Positions 1-12,023 are shown, counted from the first letter of the stretch. The stretch: 64,000 bases of DNA from Glandiceps talaboti (GCF_964340395.1 NC_135551.1:14512003-14576002); one strand, 5' to 3'. Program-made: numbers and translations. Notes: a model not told the origin generated them from the sequence alone.

Positions 1-1980
1 GAATAAAATTCTTGCATATGTGTTGGCATTTTCTAGATGGTTAAGGACATGATGTATTGTTAGGGAAACAGCATCATCTACAGAACGATTAACTCGGTAG
101 GCAAACTGGTAAGGGTCAAGTGATCGGGGAAGAATGGATTTGAGATATTGTAGGACCAAGCGTTCTAACACCTTCATAATGACAGAAGTTAAAGCCACTG
201 GCCTGTAGTCGTTAAGGCAAGTTACAGCAGGTTTTTTCGGAACTGGTACTATTATAGATTTTTTGAGTACATGCGGAACTTTGCAAAGGCGAAGTGACAA
301 ATTAAAAATACCTTCAAAGACTGTAGAGAGTTGACTAGAGCATGCTCGCAACAGACGTGGAGTTATTTCATCTGGACCTGCTGCTTTACTAACATTCATC
401 CTAGCAAATATACGACTTACATCTGTATCAGTTATTGTAAAAGCCTGAGTGTCATTACCGGTACTAGTTACATTAACATAAGGCCTATTATTCTGCTTGT
501 CAAAACGACTGTAAAATACATTTAGCTCATCGGGAAGATTTTGATTCTGCATAACTATACGTTTAGATTTGCTTTTATAATTAACGATCTTATTCAGACC
601 TTGCCAAAGTTCTCTTGGGGTATTCGCACTAAGGTTGTCTTCAAGTTTACAGCGGTAATTACGCTTGGCTTTCTTGATAGCTTTTCGAAGTTCATATTTT
701 GCCCTCTTATAACTCTCCGGATTATTTGAATGGTAGGCTTCCTCTTTTACCTTGAGTTGACTTCTGATGCTCTTATTAAACCATGGTTTGTCATTAGAGT
801 ATTTTGTTACAGATTTTGATGGGATGCAAATATCCTCACAGAATTTGATGTAACTGATCACCGACTCTGTTAATTCATCGATGTCCGTGGCGTTTTCGTG
901 AAACACACTCCAGTCTGTAATTTCGAAGCAGTTACGAAGGTTTTCAATAGCATCCTCTGACCATACGCGGATAGATCTTTTGACGGGTTTTTCACGTTTT
1001 AGTTGTTGTCTGTAAGATGGTATCAGGTAAACCATAACGTGATCGGAGTTACCGAGGGGGGCACGGGCAATTGACCGATACGAATATTTCATAGTGGTGT
1101 AACAATGATCTAATATGTTTTCACCCCTCGTAGCACATGTCACTTGTTGGTAGTAGTTAGGTAAATCCTTTCGTAGATTAGCTTTATTAAAATCACCGGC
1201 TATGATGGAAACTGAATTAGCGTTCGAATTTTCGTTTTTGGTGACAATGTCGGATAATTCGTTGATTGCTGAAGTTGTATTTGCATCAGGTGGTATATAC
1301 ACCGCGGTGAGAATAACAGATGAAAATTCTCTTGGGAGGTAGAAAGGTCTACATTTAATTGTGATGGATTCAAGTTCAGGAGAGCACGATTGTGAAAGTA
1401 CTTTGACATTCGTACACCATGCGTCGTTGACCATAAAACAGACACCTCCACCCTTCACCTTTTTCGTGCGGCTCGGAGAACGGTCTAATCTAAATATGGA
1501 AAATCCAGGTGGTTGCACAGCTGAGTCAGGTATGCCGGAATCGAGCCATGTTTCAGAAAAACAGAAAACACAGCAATCTTTAAAATCCCTTCTTGTTTCC
1601 ACATTACATGTAAGTTCGTCGATTTTGTTCCGTATAGACCGAACGTTAGCTAAACAGATACTTGGTAGTGGTGGGCGTTGGCTTCGACGACGAAGCCGAA
1701 CGAGGACTCCACCACGCTTCCCTCGTTTACGAATACGACTGTGCCGTGCATTGTTGTTAGACGGTCCATTACTACTTACGCCATGGACTACACGGATATC
1801 TTCCAAACTGTTCAAATCTACAGTAGGGTTGGTCTGCCAGTCACGAACTTGTTCACCAATGTACAGTAGTTCCTCACGGTTATATTTGTAGAGGGCTGAG
1901 ACACAAGACACACAAATAGTTGACAGAATTATCAAAATGACGAGCGACTGCGAAACCATGTCGCCCTTTACCGGCGCCAT
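1..1980 (-). mobile_element. CR1/L2-type LINE ORF2, N-terminal 660 codons (endonuclease + start of reverse transcriptase), cut by window edge
   Basis: Reading the minus strand from the ATG at 1980 gives 660 codons with no stop, still open at base 1. After an N-terminal hydrophobic stretch (about residues 9-28, SLVILIILSTICVSCVSAL) and a basic segment come APE-endonuclease hallmarks: LANVRSIRNKIDEL (about 110-125), SETWLDSGIPD, GGGVCFMVNDAWC, AVYIPPDAN, AGDFNKANLRKDLP and the histidine-containing PLGNSDHVMV. A basic linker follows, then reverse-transcriptase motifs SKAAGPDEITPRLL, VPVPKKP, NDYRPVALTSVIMKVLERL and DPYQFAYR. The catalytic FADD-type motif would lie beyond the left edge. Motif order and wording fit the CR1/L2 (jockey superfamily) non-LTR retrotransposons. 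An unbroken frame this long suggests a young copy. No separate ORF1 is recognisable upstream (towards higher coordinates), so the copy may be 5' truncated or ORF1 may be diverged. Confidence 0.93.
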
Positions 1981-4900
1981 TTAATATGCATAACTGTAAG
2001 ATTAGCAATAAGTCACTAAGGTGTATTGTTTCACACAGGAACATGTGGGGTACTTACCAGGCAGATAAAGTTTATATTGCCTATTTTCACCTTGTCTAAG
2101 TCGTATATTTAGCAATCTAACCAGACAAAATAAATAGAGAGATTGACATACATGTACGTAGCTCACCAACGTGACACTTGTATGTAAATGTAGCATACTC
2201 TTCATAGTACACCTTGTGTCATTATTAAAGGAGGAGATAAGGGGTCTTTTACCTGCCTAGCTTTATTAGACTTGCTGCTCACATTTACTGCTGGAGGCTC
2301 TCTCCTTCAGACTGCCCATGCAGACCAGTCTAGCGACATTTTTCATACGGCAATTGTAATACAAGATGGCTATGTCTGCATGCATAGACTACTGCAACCA
2401 ACTACTACTGTGGCCAAACTATGTCCATGGAACCTTCTCAGGGACAGTTTTCATGAATTATATAAGATGATTTCTTGGAAATGTAGATAGCGTTGTTGAA
2501 AATGAAAATGAAAGGTAGGAGTCAGTCTTCAGTCATTCAGTGACTGTTAATGATCAAAAGAATGGCCACCTTGGCTTTATGTTGTTTGTATGTTGTGTAC
2601 AAAACATTTTCCCTAGGGTTGGGGATGGCCAGCGAAATGGTCCCAGCTGCCAGCAGTGAGTCTGGTATAAGTGAGACCAGAGCTTCACATGTATTTGTGC
2701 AGTATTCACAGAATACTTTTTAAAAACGTGTAAGATACAGAAATACATTTTCATATTGTTGCAAGAATTAAATGTTCATATGGATTCTTTTCTTAGACAG
2801 TAGCACACTGTAGTACATGCCTGAAGAGATGTTGGCGAAAATTTAGGATTCTCTTCCAAGAATTTTTTTGACAATTAAGGAGAAATTTTAATTTGTTTCA
2901 TATTGTTGTTTTGCAGTTACATGTGTTATAATGCAGAAGAATGGTGCAGGCCTCCACACAGCTAGTTCGTGTTTCTGGGACAACACTACTGATGGTAGTT
3001 GTACAGTTAGATGGGAAAACAAGACCATGTACTGCATAGTCAGTGTTTTTGGTCTCGCCATTTAGACTAGCATTAGCAAAAGAGCAACCGTTGGACTTCT
3101 TCATTTCAAAGCTGGGCTGGTTTGTTGAAAACCACAACAAACCTACCTAACTTTCGGATCAGAGACTGAAAGCTTCCATGCCATGATATTGTTTCATTAC
3201 CAGGAGAAGAGAATTGTCTATGTATAAAAGTTTGTTGTGTTTGAAAAAAAAACAAAAAAAAAACTTGTATTTATCATTCCCAAATGCAAATGCTTTTAAA
3301 ATGAAAGGCCCCAAAATTTTTGTATAAAACGTTATATTTTAGAGTGCTAGCAGGTCCTTATGATATAGAGGCATGAAAAAAGTCATTTCCTCTCTTCTTG
3401 TATCATTGTGTGTATTCCTTTGTTATATTTATCTAACTTACACATTTTCAGTCGTACGTGATTCCCATGTAGAAATGTTGAATTTTTTTTGTTAATGTTT
3501 TAGATGTACGCGTACAATGTAGCTCCTTTTTATTAAAAACTGATGAACCTATGCAGTATCAGCAACTTTCATTTCTTTTGCCCCAAGCAATTCAAAGTGT
3601 AATGTATTTTGTACTTTGTTGTTCAAACTATTAAAACTATTGTAAATTTCATTTCTGTCAGTACCACATCTGTATGTGTTGTTTGTTTGTTTGATATGCA
3701 TCACTAGTGAGTCCTCTAAGCTAATTTGATGCACCACTGACATTATACACAGCTATTTCTTGTTACACACCAAAATTTTATGTCCCCCAATCTATGTGGT
3801 GACTCACAAAACACAATGCTTTTTATCATTTTTACCCACAATGCAAACAGTTTTCTCTCATTACAGGCACAATCCTCTTTCTCCCCAGGGGGTATTTGTT
3901 TGGCCACAACTGAGGACAAGTTGGGGGAGAGAGGATTATAACCACCAGCATTCCACATAACACTTTCATACTATCAGTAGTAATTCAGTACAAAAACAGA
4001 TTGAACAAGTTTCGCACCATGAGCGGCCTTTTTAAGAAGTTTGAAATGAATTGAACTGCAAATATTCATACATCATGCCATCTGAGATCTGACCATACAG
4101 ACGTCTAATAACCATCTACCCTAACATATGCTAGCCTAGAACCTTCTCTGGGTTGATCTTCACTATGTTCTCTCCTCAACACACACTTAAATACAAAAAG
4201 TTTAGGTTTCAGTACTAAACACTTGGAGGAATTCCTAAGCGTGTGATGTATTTAGACAACGTTGTCGAGATTAAATCAGTGAACATCATGCCTATGCCAT
4301 CACATGCACAGGCCATTTTGCTGGAATGTTGCAAATCATGAAATCATGACCATTTCTTCTGCTGGAAAATAAATACAGTTGGCCATTTAATTACAATCGT
4401 CAAATTCATATAATTTATAGAAACAAAAGATTGGTTTTAAAAAATCATATCATTTATGATTTCACATAATATTGTATATAATCGAAATTAAATTTACATT
4501 ATCAAATCACACAAAATTTTCTATCATCAAATGTTTCAATAAGTCTGTAAGACATCAAAAGTCCATTCATCTGTTTTTCCTTTTTAGAAATGTTAAAAGG
4601 AATTGTTAGAAAGTTTAGATTAGTTTATTTGTAGGGTGGGAATAATTGCTATAATGCATATTAGTGTTTCAATATATCTTTATGAGCGCCCTCAACGATA
4701 TGCTGACTGGCTTACTTTGTCTTTCTTGCTGGAAACAAAAAGGAGCAGGATTAGATTGTAGGATTGTGTCCGCCATCATGGACATGCCATCCTTTTATTT
4801 CACACCAAACTCTGTACTTTTTGATAACCCCTTTGTTGAATTGATAAGCACGAGATTAAAAACCCTGCTTGATACACAGTGGAGTTGTGTAACTATAAAC

Positions 4901-5047
4901 AAACGAGTAGCAACTTTGAGGTCAAAGGTTACACAACCATGGCATGTGTTTCGTACAACGCATAACGGTACGTTCATTGTTGAGTCGCTGTTTCTTTGCA
5001 TTTGATAATCGATAAACTAGTCGAAGTGATCCAACAGGCAACCAAAG
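1981..5047. other. Intergenic region between LINE and JAGN1-like gene
   Basis: No convincing coding exon was found. The stretch holds AT-rich unique-looking DNA, an A-rich run near 3245-3265 and one copy of a dispersed repeat (3715-3870). The last few hundred bases before 5048 should hold the JAGN1-like promoter and 5' UTR. I see no TATA box there. Confidence 0.5.
3715..3870. repeat. Dispersed repeat family A, copy 1
   Basis: Shares, with divergence, a block reading roughly CACCACTGACA...ACACCAAAATTT.ATG..CCC..ATCTAT...GACTCACAA with 6697-6850, 16110-16260 and 16725-16860. No terminal inverted repeats or coding capacity were seen. It may be an old SINE or non-autonomous element. Confidence 0.6.
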
Positions 5048-5538
5048 ATGTCTTCGAGAGCTGGTCCAAGAGCAGCTGGTACAGATGGAAGTGATTTCGA
5101 ACACAGGGAAAGAGTGGCATCACATTACAGAATAAGGTAACATACATGTGCCATTCATTCACCTTGACTTGAGCATACCCCTAGCTACACGGTCTATGGT
5201 CTAAACTGGAAAAGGAATCATACATACAATTTCTCATGTGTATATGAACATGTATTATTGAACATGCAATTTCGTTCTCCGCTGCTCAAACCAGGCTGGC
5301 GTTCCATTTTGATAAAGAAAGTCCCTATTCATAACAATGTACATACGGAAATTCGTCACGATAGTTGATACTGTGTAATTCGATCAAACTTTTCACAGAC
5401 CATATGGCGAGTGAAGCGTGTCTAAAAATATCTCCCTAAAAAAAACGGGCTCTAAAATGATATCACGGTATCGATAATTTGCTCATTCCTTACACTGTTG
5501 AGTAAGAAGTATGTTGTTTAGGAAATAGGAGCTTGCTT

Positions 5539-5574
<36 letters not shown>

Positions 5575-7537
5575 GTTTTTTTACTAGATTATCACAATTT
5601 ATAATGTTAATGTGTGTGAAGTGCTGTGAAATGCACTTTTGATTTAACCAAGAAAACATGCAAAAATAGAAGATTGCTTGGTAAATATATTGAAAGATTG
5701 CTTAGTACTATTGTTACCTTGTTTTGGATGATTTAAATTGGTTACATGTAGCTTTCAAAATGTACATCTTTTCTGCAATGTATCGTGTACATGTACATGT
5801 ATGTTATTTTCAATAGTTTATTCAAATTGTCATCACACAAATTTGTAGACTGCAATGTGGTTATTTTCAGCTGCTTTTCTTTCAAGCCTTTAATAACTCA
5901 GGACTCACTATAAAGTGGTACATTGTACTTTGGTCATAGGCCCTTATCGATTGTGCAAATATTATATGGAAAATCACTGCAATATGCATTTAACCTCTGT
6001 GTTCTCTCTGGAATGTTTCACAATAGTGATCAATGATCAATAACCAGGGGTAAACAAATCCACTGGTCCTGGGTCCGGGACTAGCCATTTTTGGGGGCGG
6101 ACCTCACAAATGTTACTGTCCATCGGACCAGTACCTTGCTGTTAATAACTATGTTAAAAAGTCGTCTGAATATACAGATTCACAGGCAAGATTTAATGTT
6201 TCACATTAGCGGGACCTGGGACCACTCATTCTTTCAGCAGGACCACTGGATTTTTTATTAAAGATACTGGTCCGGGGACCACCAGTTCACAAAATGATTT
6301 GTTCACCCCTGATAACATATATTCAACTTGCCAGCGAGAGCCTGGGAATGTTGAAATCATGGGTCAAGTGAATGTTGAATTAACCATACAAATTTCAGCT
6401 ATAATTTTCATTTTTGTCAAGACAGCTTCCAGAAATTAGAAATGAACTTCCACCTTTGTTACATTTGTTCAGGGTAAACAATGGCTTAGATATTATTTCC
6501 CAATATTTTCTTTCATTCAGCCAGTAAATTACAAGGGATCGAAGGACCTTATCATTACTGGTCTTTCAATTCACAGTAACAAAACCTGCAGGTCACAAGT
6601 ATTTCTGGGTAAATGAAGAACAAGTAATGATATAACTATACATGCAAAAGCATAAATTTATGTAAAAATCAGGTACATGTAGAGGTCAGTGTGCCCTCAA
6701 AGCCAACTTGAAGCACCACTGACACACACTTTCTAGTGTGACACCAAAATTTGGCGTTCCCTTATCTCTTACTATGTAAGACTCACAAGAAATGCCATTT
6801 TTTTCATTTTGACTCACAACAACAAAATGTGGCTATTATTCAAAGGCACACTGGTAGAGGTAGATGTAAATGTGCTGACTTTGAACAGTTTGACTCTTAT
6901 TTCAAGCTTTGCAGAATGAATGACATACTACATACATGTAGAGATACATGGGTGTTGTTGCATTGTAGAATAACCAGGTTGTCAATCCTGTATACAGTGT
7001 TTGAACACATTCAACTTGGCTTGTATAACATTGTTCACACATGCTCTTTTATTTGTTTCTTCATCCAACAGTGCCCAGTATAAATCACGTATGAAGTATT
7101 TTATCTACATCACCATTGTCTTATGTTTGACAGTAGTTGCCAAGGCAGCACTGATCCAGCTCAAACTAATCAAAATCAAGAAATCTGATAAAAGTGTCTT
7201 ACTACTACCATGGGAAATGTTTTGGCTATGTAGCATCATACCATCAATCCTTGGACTCATGTCACTACCAAGAAGTAGAACCACCTACCTGATGTTATAC
7301 AGTGTCGGCATCGCTGTGTTCGGCATCGGAGGAATCATGTGCGGAGCCATACACAACTATCCTGACGCTTACCAGTATTTCCATACGAAGAAAACGTCAC
7401 AAACGTTATTTGGATTACCCGTATCAGGCATTATGTTTATGGTGTTTGGTATTTGTATGACTGTGTACAGCTTTAGTTTGTTTATGACTAATAAATTACT
7501 GGCTGCTTGGCGATCAAAAGGCCAAAAAAGAGAATAG
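5048..7537 (+). CDS. JAGN1: Protein jagunal homolog 1-like, 2 coding exons, 184 aa
   Basis: Exon 1 is 5048-5136 and exon 2 is 7072-7537. The donor (ATAAG|GTAACA) and acceptor (CCAACAG|TGCC) join in phase 2 to give 184 residues, against about 183 in vertebrate jagunal. The N-terminus [20 protein letters not shown] is close to the family start, and [17 protein letters not shown] crosses the junction in alignment with the vertebrate protein, which also has a two-exon CDS. Four hydrophobic segments fall at about residues 39-59, 76-95, 102-121 and 142-168, with [15 protein letters not shown] in the second conserved block and a basic cytosolic tail. Jagunal proteins are ER membrane proteins needed for early secretory traffic (oocyte ER organisation in flies, neutrophil function in mammals). 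The start is fixed by the conserved first residues. The intron (5137-7071) carries family A copy 2 and an inverted-repeat element. Confidence 0.95.
5538..5574. repeat. (TTG)n microsatellite
   Basis: About 12 TTG units within the JAGN1-like intron. Confidence 0.9.
6045..6311. mobile_element. Short inverted-repeat element (hAT-like MITE) in JAGN1-like intron
   Basis: The ends are imperfect inverted repeats: CAGGGGTAAACAAAT at the left, and GTTCACCCCTG at the right (reverse complement CAGGGGTGAAC). ATAAC directly flanks both ends (6040-6044 and 6312-6316), consistent with a 5-bp target duplication. Inside, GGTCC/GGACC-rich blocks are also roughly palindromic. No coding capacity. CAGGG-type ends recall hAT elements, but hATs usually make 8-bp duplications, so the class is uncertain. 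Confidence 0.75.
6697..6850. repeat. Dispersed repeat family A, copy 2
   Basis: GCACCACTGACACACA..., GACACCAAAATTTGGCG, TATCTCTTACTATGTAAG and GACTCACAAGAAATGCC align in order with the other family A copies. Confidence 0.6.
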
Positions 7538-8589
7538 TATAGAAGACTCACAGAATCAAATTAGAATGTGTCAATGAAATATTTTCGTGGAAATCTATTT
7601 TTAAAACAAGTAATAGGGTGGTGGTAATTTATTGTTGATGTTTTTCTTGTGATCGCACCACCCCTGGATTTTGCTATGACAAGGTAAATCGATCAAAAAA
7701 ATGTTGAGTATAACTTAAGAGACAAAAAATCAAATTACGCAATGGAAAAAAACATACATTGTGTTTTGACAATTTTTTTTTGTAACTGACCAACCAACTA
7801 ACATTTCAATTTAACGCTTTAATGACTTTGTTTCTGTAACACAGTGTACCAGTAATTACACCCTAAATATAGAGTGTCCGGTTTTAAAGGGCTAATGGTG
7901 TGGAGTCAAGTAACAGCAACAGAGAATTTACTTTAAAAGACATTTCAAACATTGCTCGTTTGCTAATGCTATGTTTTTTCACTGATCAAAAGTTTGATCC
8001 AGATACAAGTGATTACACATATTTTGAGAGGAAAACGAGATATTGGAATGTAGGGAATATAAACTCTAAATGATAATATAGTATGCGACTGTAGAACAAT
8101 TACAGTATATGTCCTTCAAGATTGTTGTTAGTGCAAACAGTTATATACGGCATGATACCATACTGAATAATTCCAGGATGTTTGTTACAAATATTGTTTG
8201 TAGCCATTTTTGTACTCCGTTATTTGCAGATGTTTACAACTTTACAGATTCTCTCTATAAGTAATATCACAGATAAATTAATTTCCAAATCAGACAAAAT
8301 AATTATGTATGAAATATGCTTTTTTCCTTTTCAATGTATGCCATGGTTCTATTACCCACTTTGTAGCCACTTTCAAAAGAACCATTATGTTTGGGAACCC
8401 ACAATTGGGAAAATGGTGGTTAAAAAGTTTCAACCTGGGTGTCAACTGCATGGCAGTACATGTACATGATGAGGTAAAACATTCATGTAAGTGAAAGTAA
8501 AAAATAACAGACATCATGATACCATAGTATTGGTGGTAGTACTAGTAGTACATGTATGTTTATTAGAGTGACATGTGATCATACAACAT
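7538..8589 (+). other. Region downstream of JAGN1-like stop (3' UTR and intergenic)
   Basis: The JAGN1-like 3' UTR should begin here. I see no canonical AATAAA soon after the stop codon. No further gene is recognisable and the short reading frames have no family features. Confidence 0.4.
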
Positions 8590-9270
8590 AGTCAATTTCA
8601 CAATACCATGAAGCTTTTCTGTTTGATACAACCATGCAGAAACCAATAAGAAATTGCATATGCCAAACCTTAATACCAAGATCACATTTTTGCTACATTT
8701 AGTGTAATTGAGTTAAACCATTTAAATGTATTGCAACGCCATGCAGACATTTGGGCACCAATGTTTTTCTTAGTATCAGACACCCTTGAAAAATAAAATG
8801 TAAAATGTCCTTTTCAGTGTTCATTTGATGTCTGTATGGTGGCATGTGTAGTTCATTTCCTTATGCTCAAAGGACAAAAACCTTCTTACGACAACAAGTT
8901 ACAAGCAAATCAACTACGGTGGACGTTCTTTCGCTTATGCTGCTGCAAAGTTCTGGAATTCACTGCCAACTGACATTAAACTTGCACCAACTATTGATTG
9001 TTTCAAAAGAAAACTGAAGACACATTTGTTTTGTAAAGCCTACGGTGTGGATTAACCATCCAGCGCCCCTGAACAGAACTTTGCCTGGATTTTGGCGCTC
9101 TACGAATTATTTTGATTGATTGATTGATTGATTTCACTTAGACAAAATGTAGCAGTAAACTGTACTCATCCAATCTTGCTATCTCAAAGTGTAGCATGTC
9201 CAGTTACTTATTGGTTTCTGTGTGGTTGTATCAAAACAGAAAAACTATAAGGTATTCGTGAAATTGACTG
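8590..9270. repeat. Imperfect inverted repeat (arms about 8590-8700 and 9145-9270) enclosing a LINE fragment
   Basis: The left arm has GTCAATTTCACAATACC, TTTTCTGTTTGATACAACCA and GCAGAAACCAATAAG. The reverse complement of the right arm has the same blocks in the same order, ending with TGCTACATTT. The loop contains the LINE 3' fragment 8881-9133, suggesting an inverted-repeat transposon that received or captured a retroposon. Confidence 0.7.
8881..9133 (+). mobile_element. LINE 3' end fragment (reverse transcriptase C-terminus + 3' UTR)
   Basis: The frame ending at TAA 9053-9055 reads ...GGRSFAYAAAKFWNSLP, then TDIKLAPTIDCFKRKLKTHL. This is the typical C-terminal motif of CR1/L2-like reverse transcriptases (F.YAA.K.WNSLP...F+++LKT.LF). 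A short 3' UTR follows with a GCGCTCTA motif and a (GATT)n tail at 9112-9133, typical of L2/CR1 3' ends. The 5' part is missing, as expected for target-primed truncation. Confidence 0.88.
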
Positions 9271-10011
9271 TAATAGTAACAAAACAAGTCTAAACAAGGA
9301 ATTACCCAGCCCAATGGGCTTACAAGTCACTACAGTCAGTGTACAATATATACAGGTAACACTGTTGAAAGAAAAAAGTAGACTACATCCAGTAAAATAA
9401 TAAACTTACGTAACTTACACAGTGTAACATAATACATTAGGTTTGTACATACAATATATCACACCTTCTGTTGAAGGCCGTTGAAACAAATTTTGAAACA
9501 AGTCTTGGATGTTTAGTCATGTAATTCAACTTTCTAGTATCGTTGAAGGTAGAAAATTCAAAATCATGAATGTACAAAATGTACAGGCCAGTGCTGCTGT
9601 ATTCCTGTTGTTGTACTTGGTATGATGACACTGTAATGTAACAAATCAGACAATATAACAGAACCCCTTGATGTGTGCCTGCAAGTATGGCATACAGAGT
9701 ATTTGGTACAACTGGTTGTGGAGTTCTCTGGTAGTGTAGCAATTGAAAGTGAAGCAGAAATCATAACAAGCATGATGGTAAATACACCCCCAAGTACCCA
9801 CACTGGCACTCATACATTATGACATGCTGTTACTATATTACATATGTTTATCCCAAATTGTAAATTTCACAAATTTGCAACAAAAACAAATATACTACCT
9901 AGTGTTCACTAGAATTGTGTACATAAACCGATAGCACACTGATTTTGCAATATTTTTTTCAATATTGCAAATTTCACTAGTATGTGTAGACACCAATGCA
10001 ACTATAGTCAC
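9271..10011. other. Intergenic, no recognised feature
   Basis: AT-rich sequence with short reading frames on both strands. None has recognisable motifs or splice context. Confidence 0.4.
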
Positions 10012-10252
10012 TAGCCCCCATCTACACGACACTAAAATTCCTACCTGAGGTAGGATTCAGGATAGTTCGAAGCCTGTGTAGAAGCAAACGCGTCCTGAAA
10101 CCGTCCTGACTTAGGATGGAGTCAGGAGGAAACGCAAGACATATATAGACATATAGACATGCAACGTTCCTATGTGTAGACACAAATCTATCCTACCTCA
10201 GGTAGGACTTGGGACTGCCTCAGGTAGGACGACCTACGTGTAGATGGGGCTA
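10012..10252. mobile_element. MITE family B, copy 1 (TAGCCCCATCTACACG ends)
   Basis: The left end TAGCCCCCATCTACACG and right end CGTGTAGATGGGGCTA are near-perfect inverted repeats. Subterminal CCTACCTGAGGTAGG motifs are themselves palindromic and repeated. A second, shorter copy lies at 41591-41679. The terminal TA at both ends in both copies could be a TA target duplication (Tc1/mariner-like) or part of the repeat. Non-coding. Confidence 0.85.
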
Positions 10253-11203
10253 CCGGGAAATAATGTACATTATTTTTCAGTTTATTATTTTTTGAATTAC
10301 AGTTCCCATAAATGGAAATGACACTTATATTAATGGAATAAACCTCTATGAATTCATATTTCAGATGTCAAAATATACCATATCATAGATTTATGGTTGG
10401 TACTTTCAACAACAGGGTGTCTTATTACAATCAGCTGCCATTTTGAATGCATTTTGTATTGACAAAACATCAGGGTAGAGTTTGCAACTTGATACACATG
10501 GATATGAACAAAGGATTTTTTTCTTTGAAATAAAGCTTTTTTTTTGGACGATCTATTATTGTGTGTTTAGTGTATTTATCAGTCATACAAAACAGCAAAT
10601 ACTAAGTCTTGTTATCCTACGAATAATTTCATCTCTTACAAGGACTTGCTATGCTAAAATATTATCAATATTTGTTAGAAAAAGAATGGCTGACATACTT
10701 AAGAGTAGTTGAACTGATTCAATTATTTAAACCAACACAGATCCTATCTATCCCAGACACAGTGAGATGATGTCTCGTATGTTCAGCAATTTTTAAAAAA
10801 TTATTTATGACAAAATATGATTATATACAAGTTAAAGTTAGATAACTTATGTGAGTCGATACATTTATGGATTTTTGGTATTTTGTACATTGAATGGTTT
10901 TAGAACATCTGTCATCAATTCTTCGGAAGAATACATCTTTAATATATTAGTTAGTATCTTTGCAAAGTGTAATGATCTGCTTCAACTTTCAAAACTTGGT
11001 TCATCTAGAGACAATCCATTGATTTTGAATAGGGACTTTGAATCTCTTTCACCGCTAGATTCGAAATTGACAAAGGCTAGTATTGGTGTTGCACACTACC
11101 AGAATAACTCCTTGTCGACAGTGATGGCGCTATTCTTCGGGTCGTCTCCTCACCAAACAATGTTTCGTGACCTTTCAACCTATACAAACATTTCAGATAT
11201 GTA
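10253..11203. other. Intergenic, no recognised gene
   Basis: A 117-codon open frame (10851-11204) is present but has no recognisable domain and no clear initiation context. The DNA becomes more CpG-containing near 11100-11170. Confidence 0.4.
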
Positions 11204-11212
11204 GCAGGCAAC

Positions 11213-12023
11213 ACGAGTGTGAAGCTACCATCATATTCATATTCATATTCACTTTCAAAAGTTGACCTCTAGCTCAATGTGAATATGATGATAGCTTCAC
11301 ACGTTCATCATCAGATTCGAAGTCTTCCGAATGGGTACGAACAAGCGTTCGGCAAATCACATAAATCCTTCATTGGCAGGTTGAAATCATGTGATTGTAG
11401 TTACTTTTCACTTGATTTGCGTGGATTTGCCAGAGTATCCAATTTGCACCATGAATTATTGTTGTCATATAAAAAACTAATTTGGATGTTTAGTATGCCT
11501 TTCCCATATCTTTGAAAATGAAATATCAATATTTGGGTGTACAAAAAACCTGTATGAGTAATTTAATAAAATACGGCTTGGCTGGGTGTGTTTTGATTTC
11601 CCGCAGTGTCGCTATCTTTGAAACCCTACTTAACACTTACTGGTGAAATTAACACAAAATAGTGTTGTCAAGACCACAATTTATCACAATGTATGTAGTT
11701 CCCTTGATCGGGGAGGGTCAATGCAATCGATTGTAAAAATTATGGTCCATGACAAAAATAATTCATGGTGCAAATTGGATACTCTGGCAAAGATAAGAAG
11801 AAAGCATGCAAATCCACGCAAATCAAGTGAAAAGTAATTACAATCACATGATTTCAACCTGCCAATGAAGGATATGTGATTTACCGAACGCGTGTTCGTA
11901 CCCATTCGGAAGACTTCGAATCTGATGATGAACGTGTGAAGCTATCATCATATTCACATTGAGCTAGAGGTCAACTTTTGAAAGTGAAGATGAATATGAA
12001 TATGATGGTAGCTTCACACTCGT
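11213..12023. mobile_element. Foldback element with long terminal inverted repeats and 9-bp target duplication
   Basis: The arms (about 11213-11480 and 11740-12023) are inverted copies at high identity. From the tips inward they share ACGAGTGTGAAGCTACC, the ATTCAT tract, AAAGTTGACCTCTAGCTC, CAGATTCGAAGTCTTCC, GAATGGGTACGAACA and GGCAGGTTGAAATCATG. The right arm carries a short insertion of about 20 bp relative to the left. GCAGGCAAC occurs at 11204-11212 and again at 12024-12032, abutting both tips, so it is a 9-bp target duplication. The centre, about 260 bp, has no transposase. Long arms plus a 9-bp duplication fit Mutator-like (MULE) or foldback elements. Confidence 0.93.

Noticed and set aside
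2917-2967. Terminal coding exon after the acceptor TTGTTTTGCAG reading [15 protein letters not shown] then stop
   Set aside because: The splice acceptor looks good, but I recognise no protein and found no upstream exon. A 15-codon match to nothing is not evidence.
10851-11204. 117-codon open frame upstream of the foldback element
   Set aside because: No domain, no splice or initiation support and amino acid composition of AT-rich random DNA.
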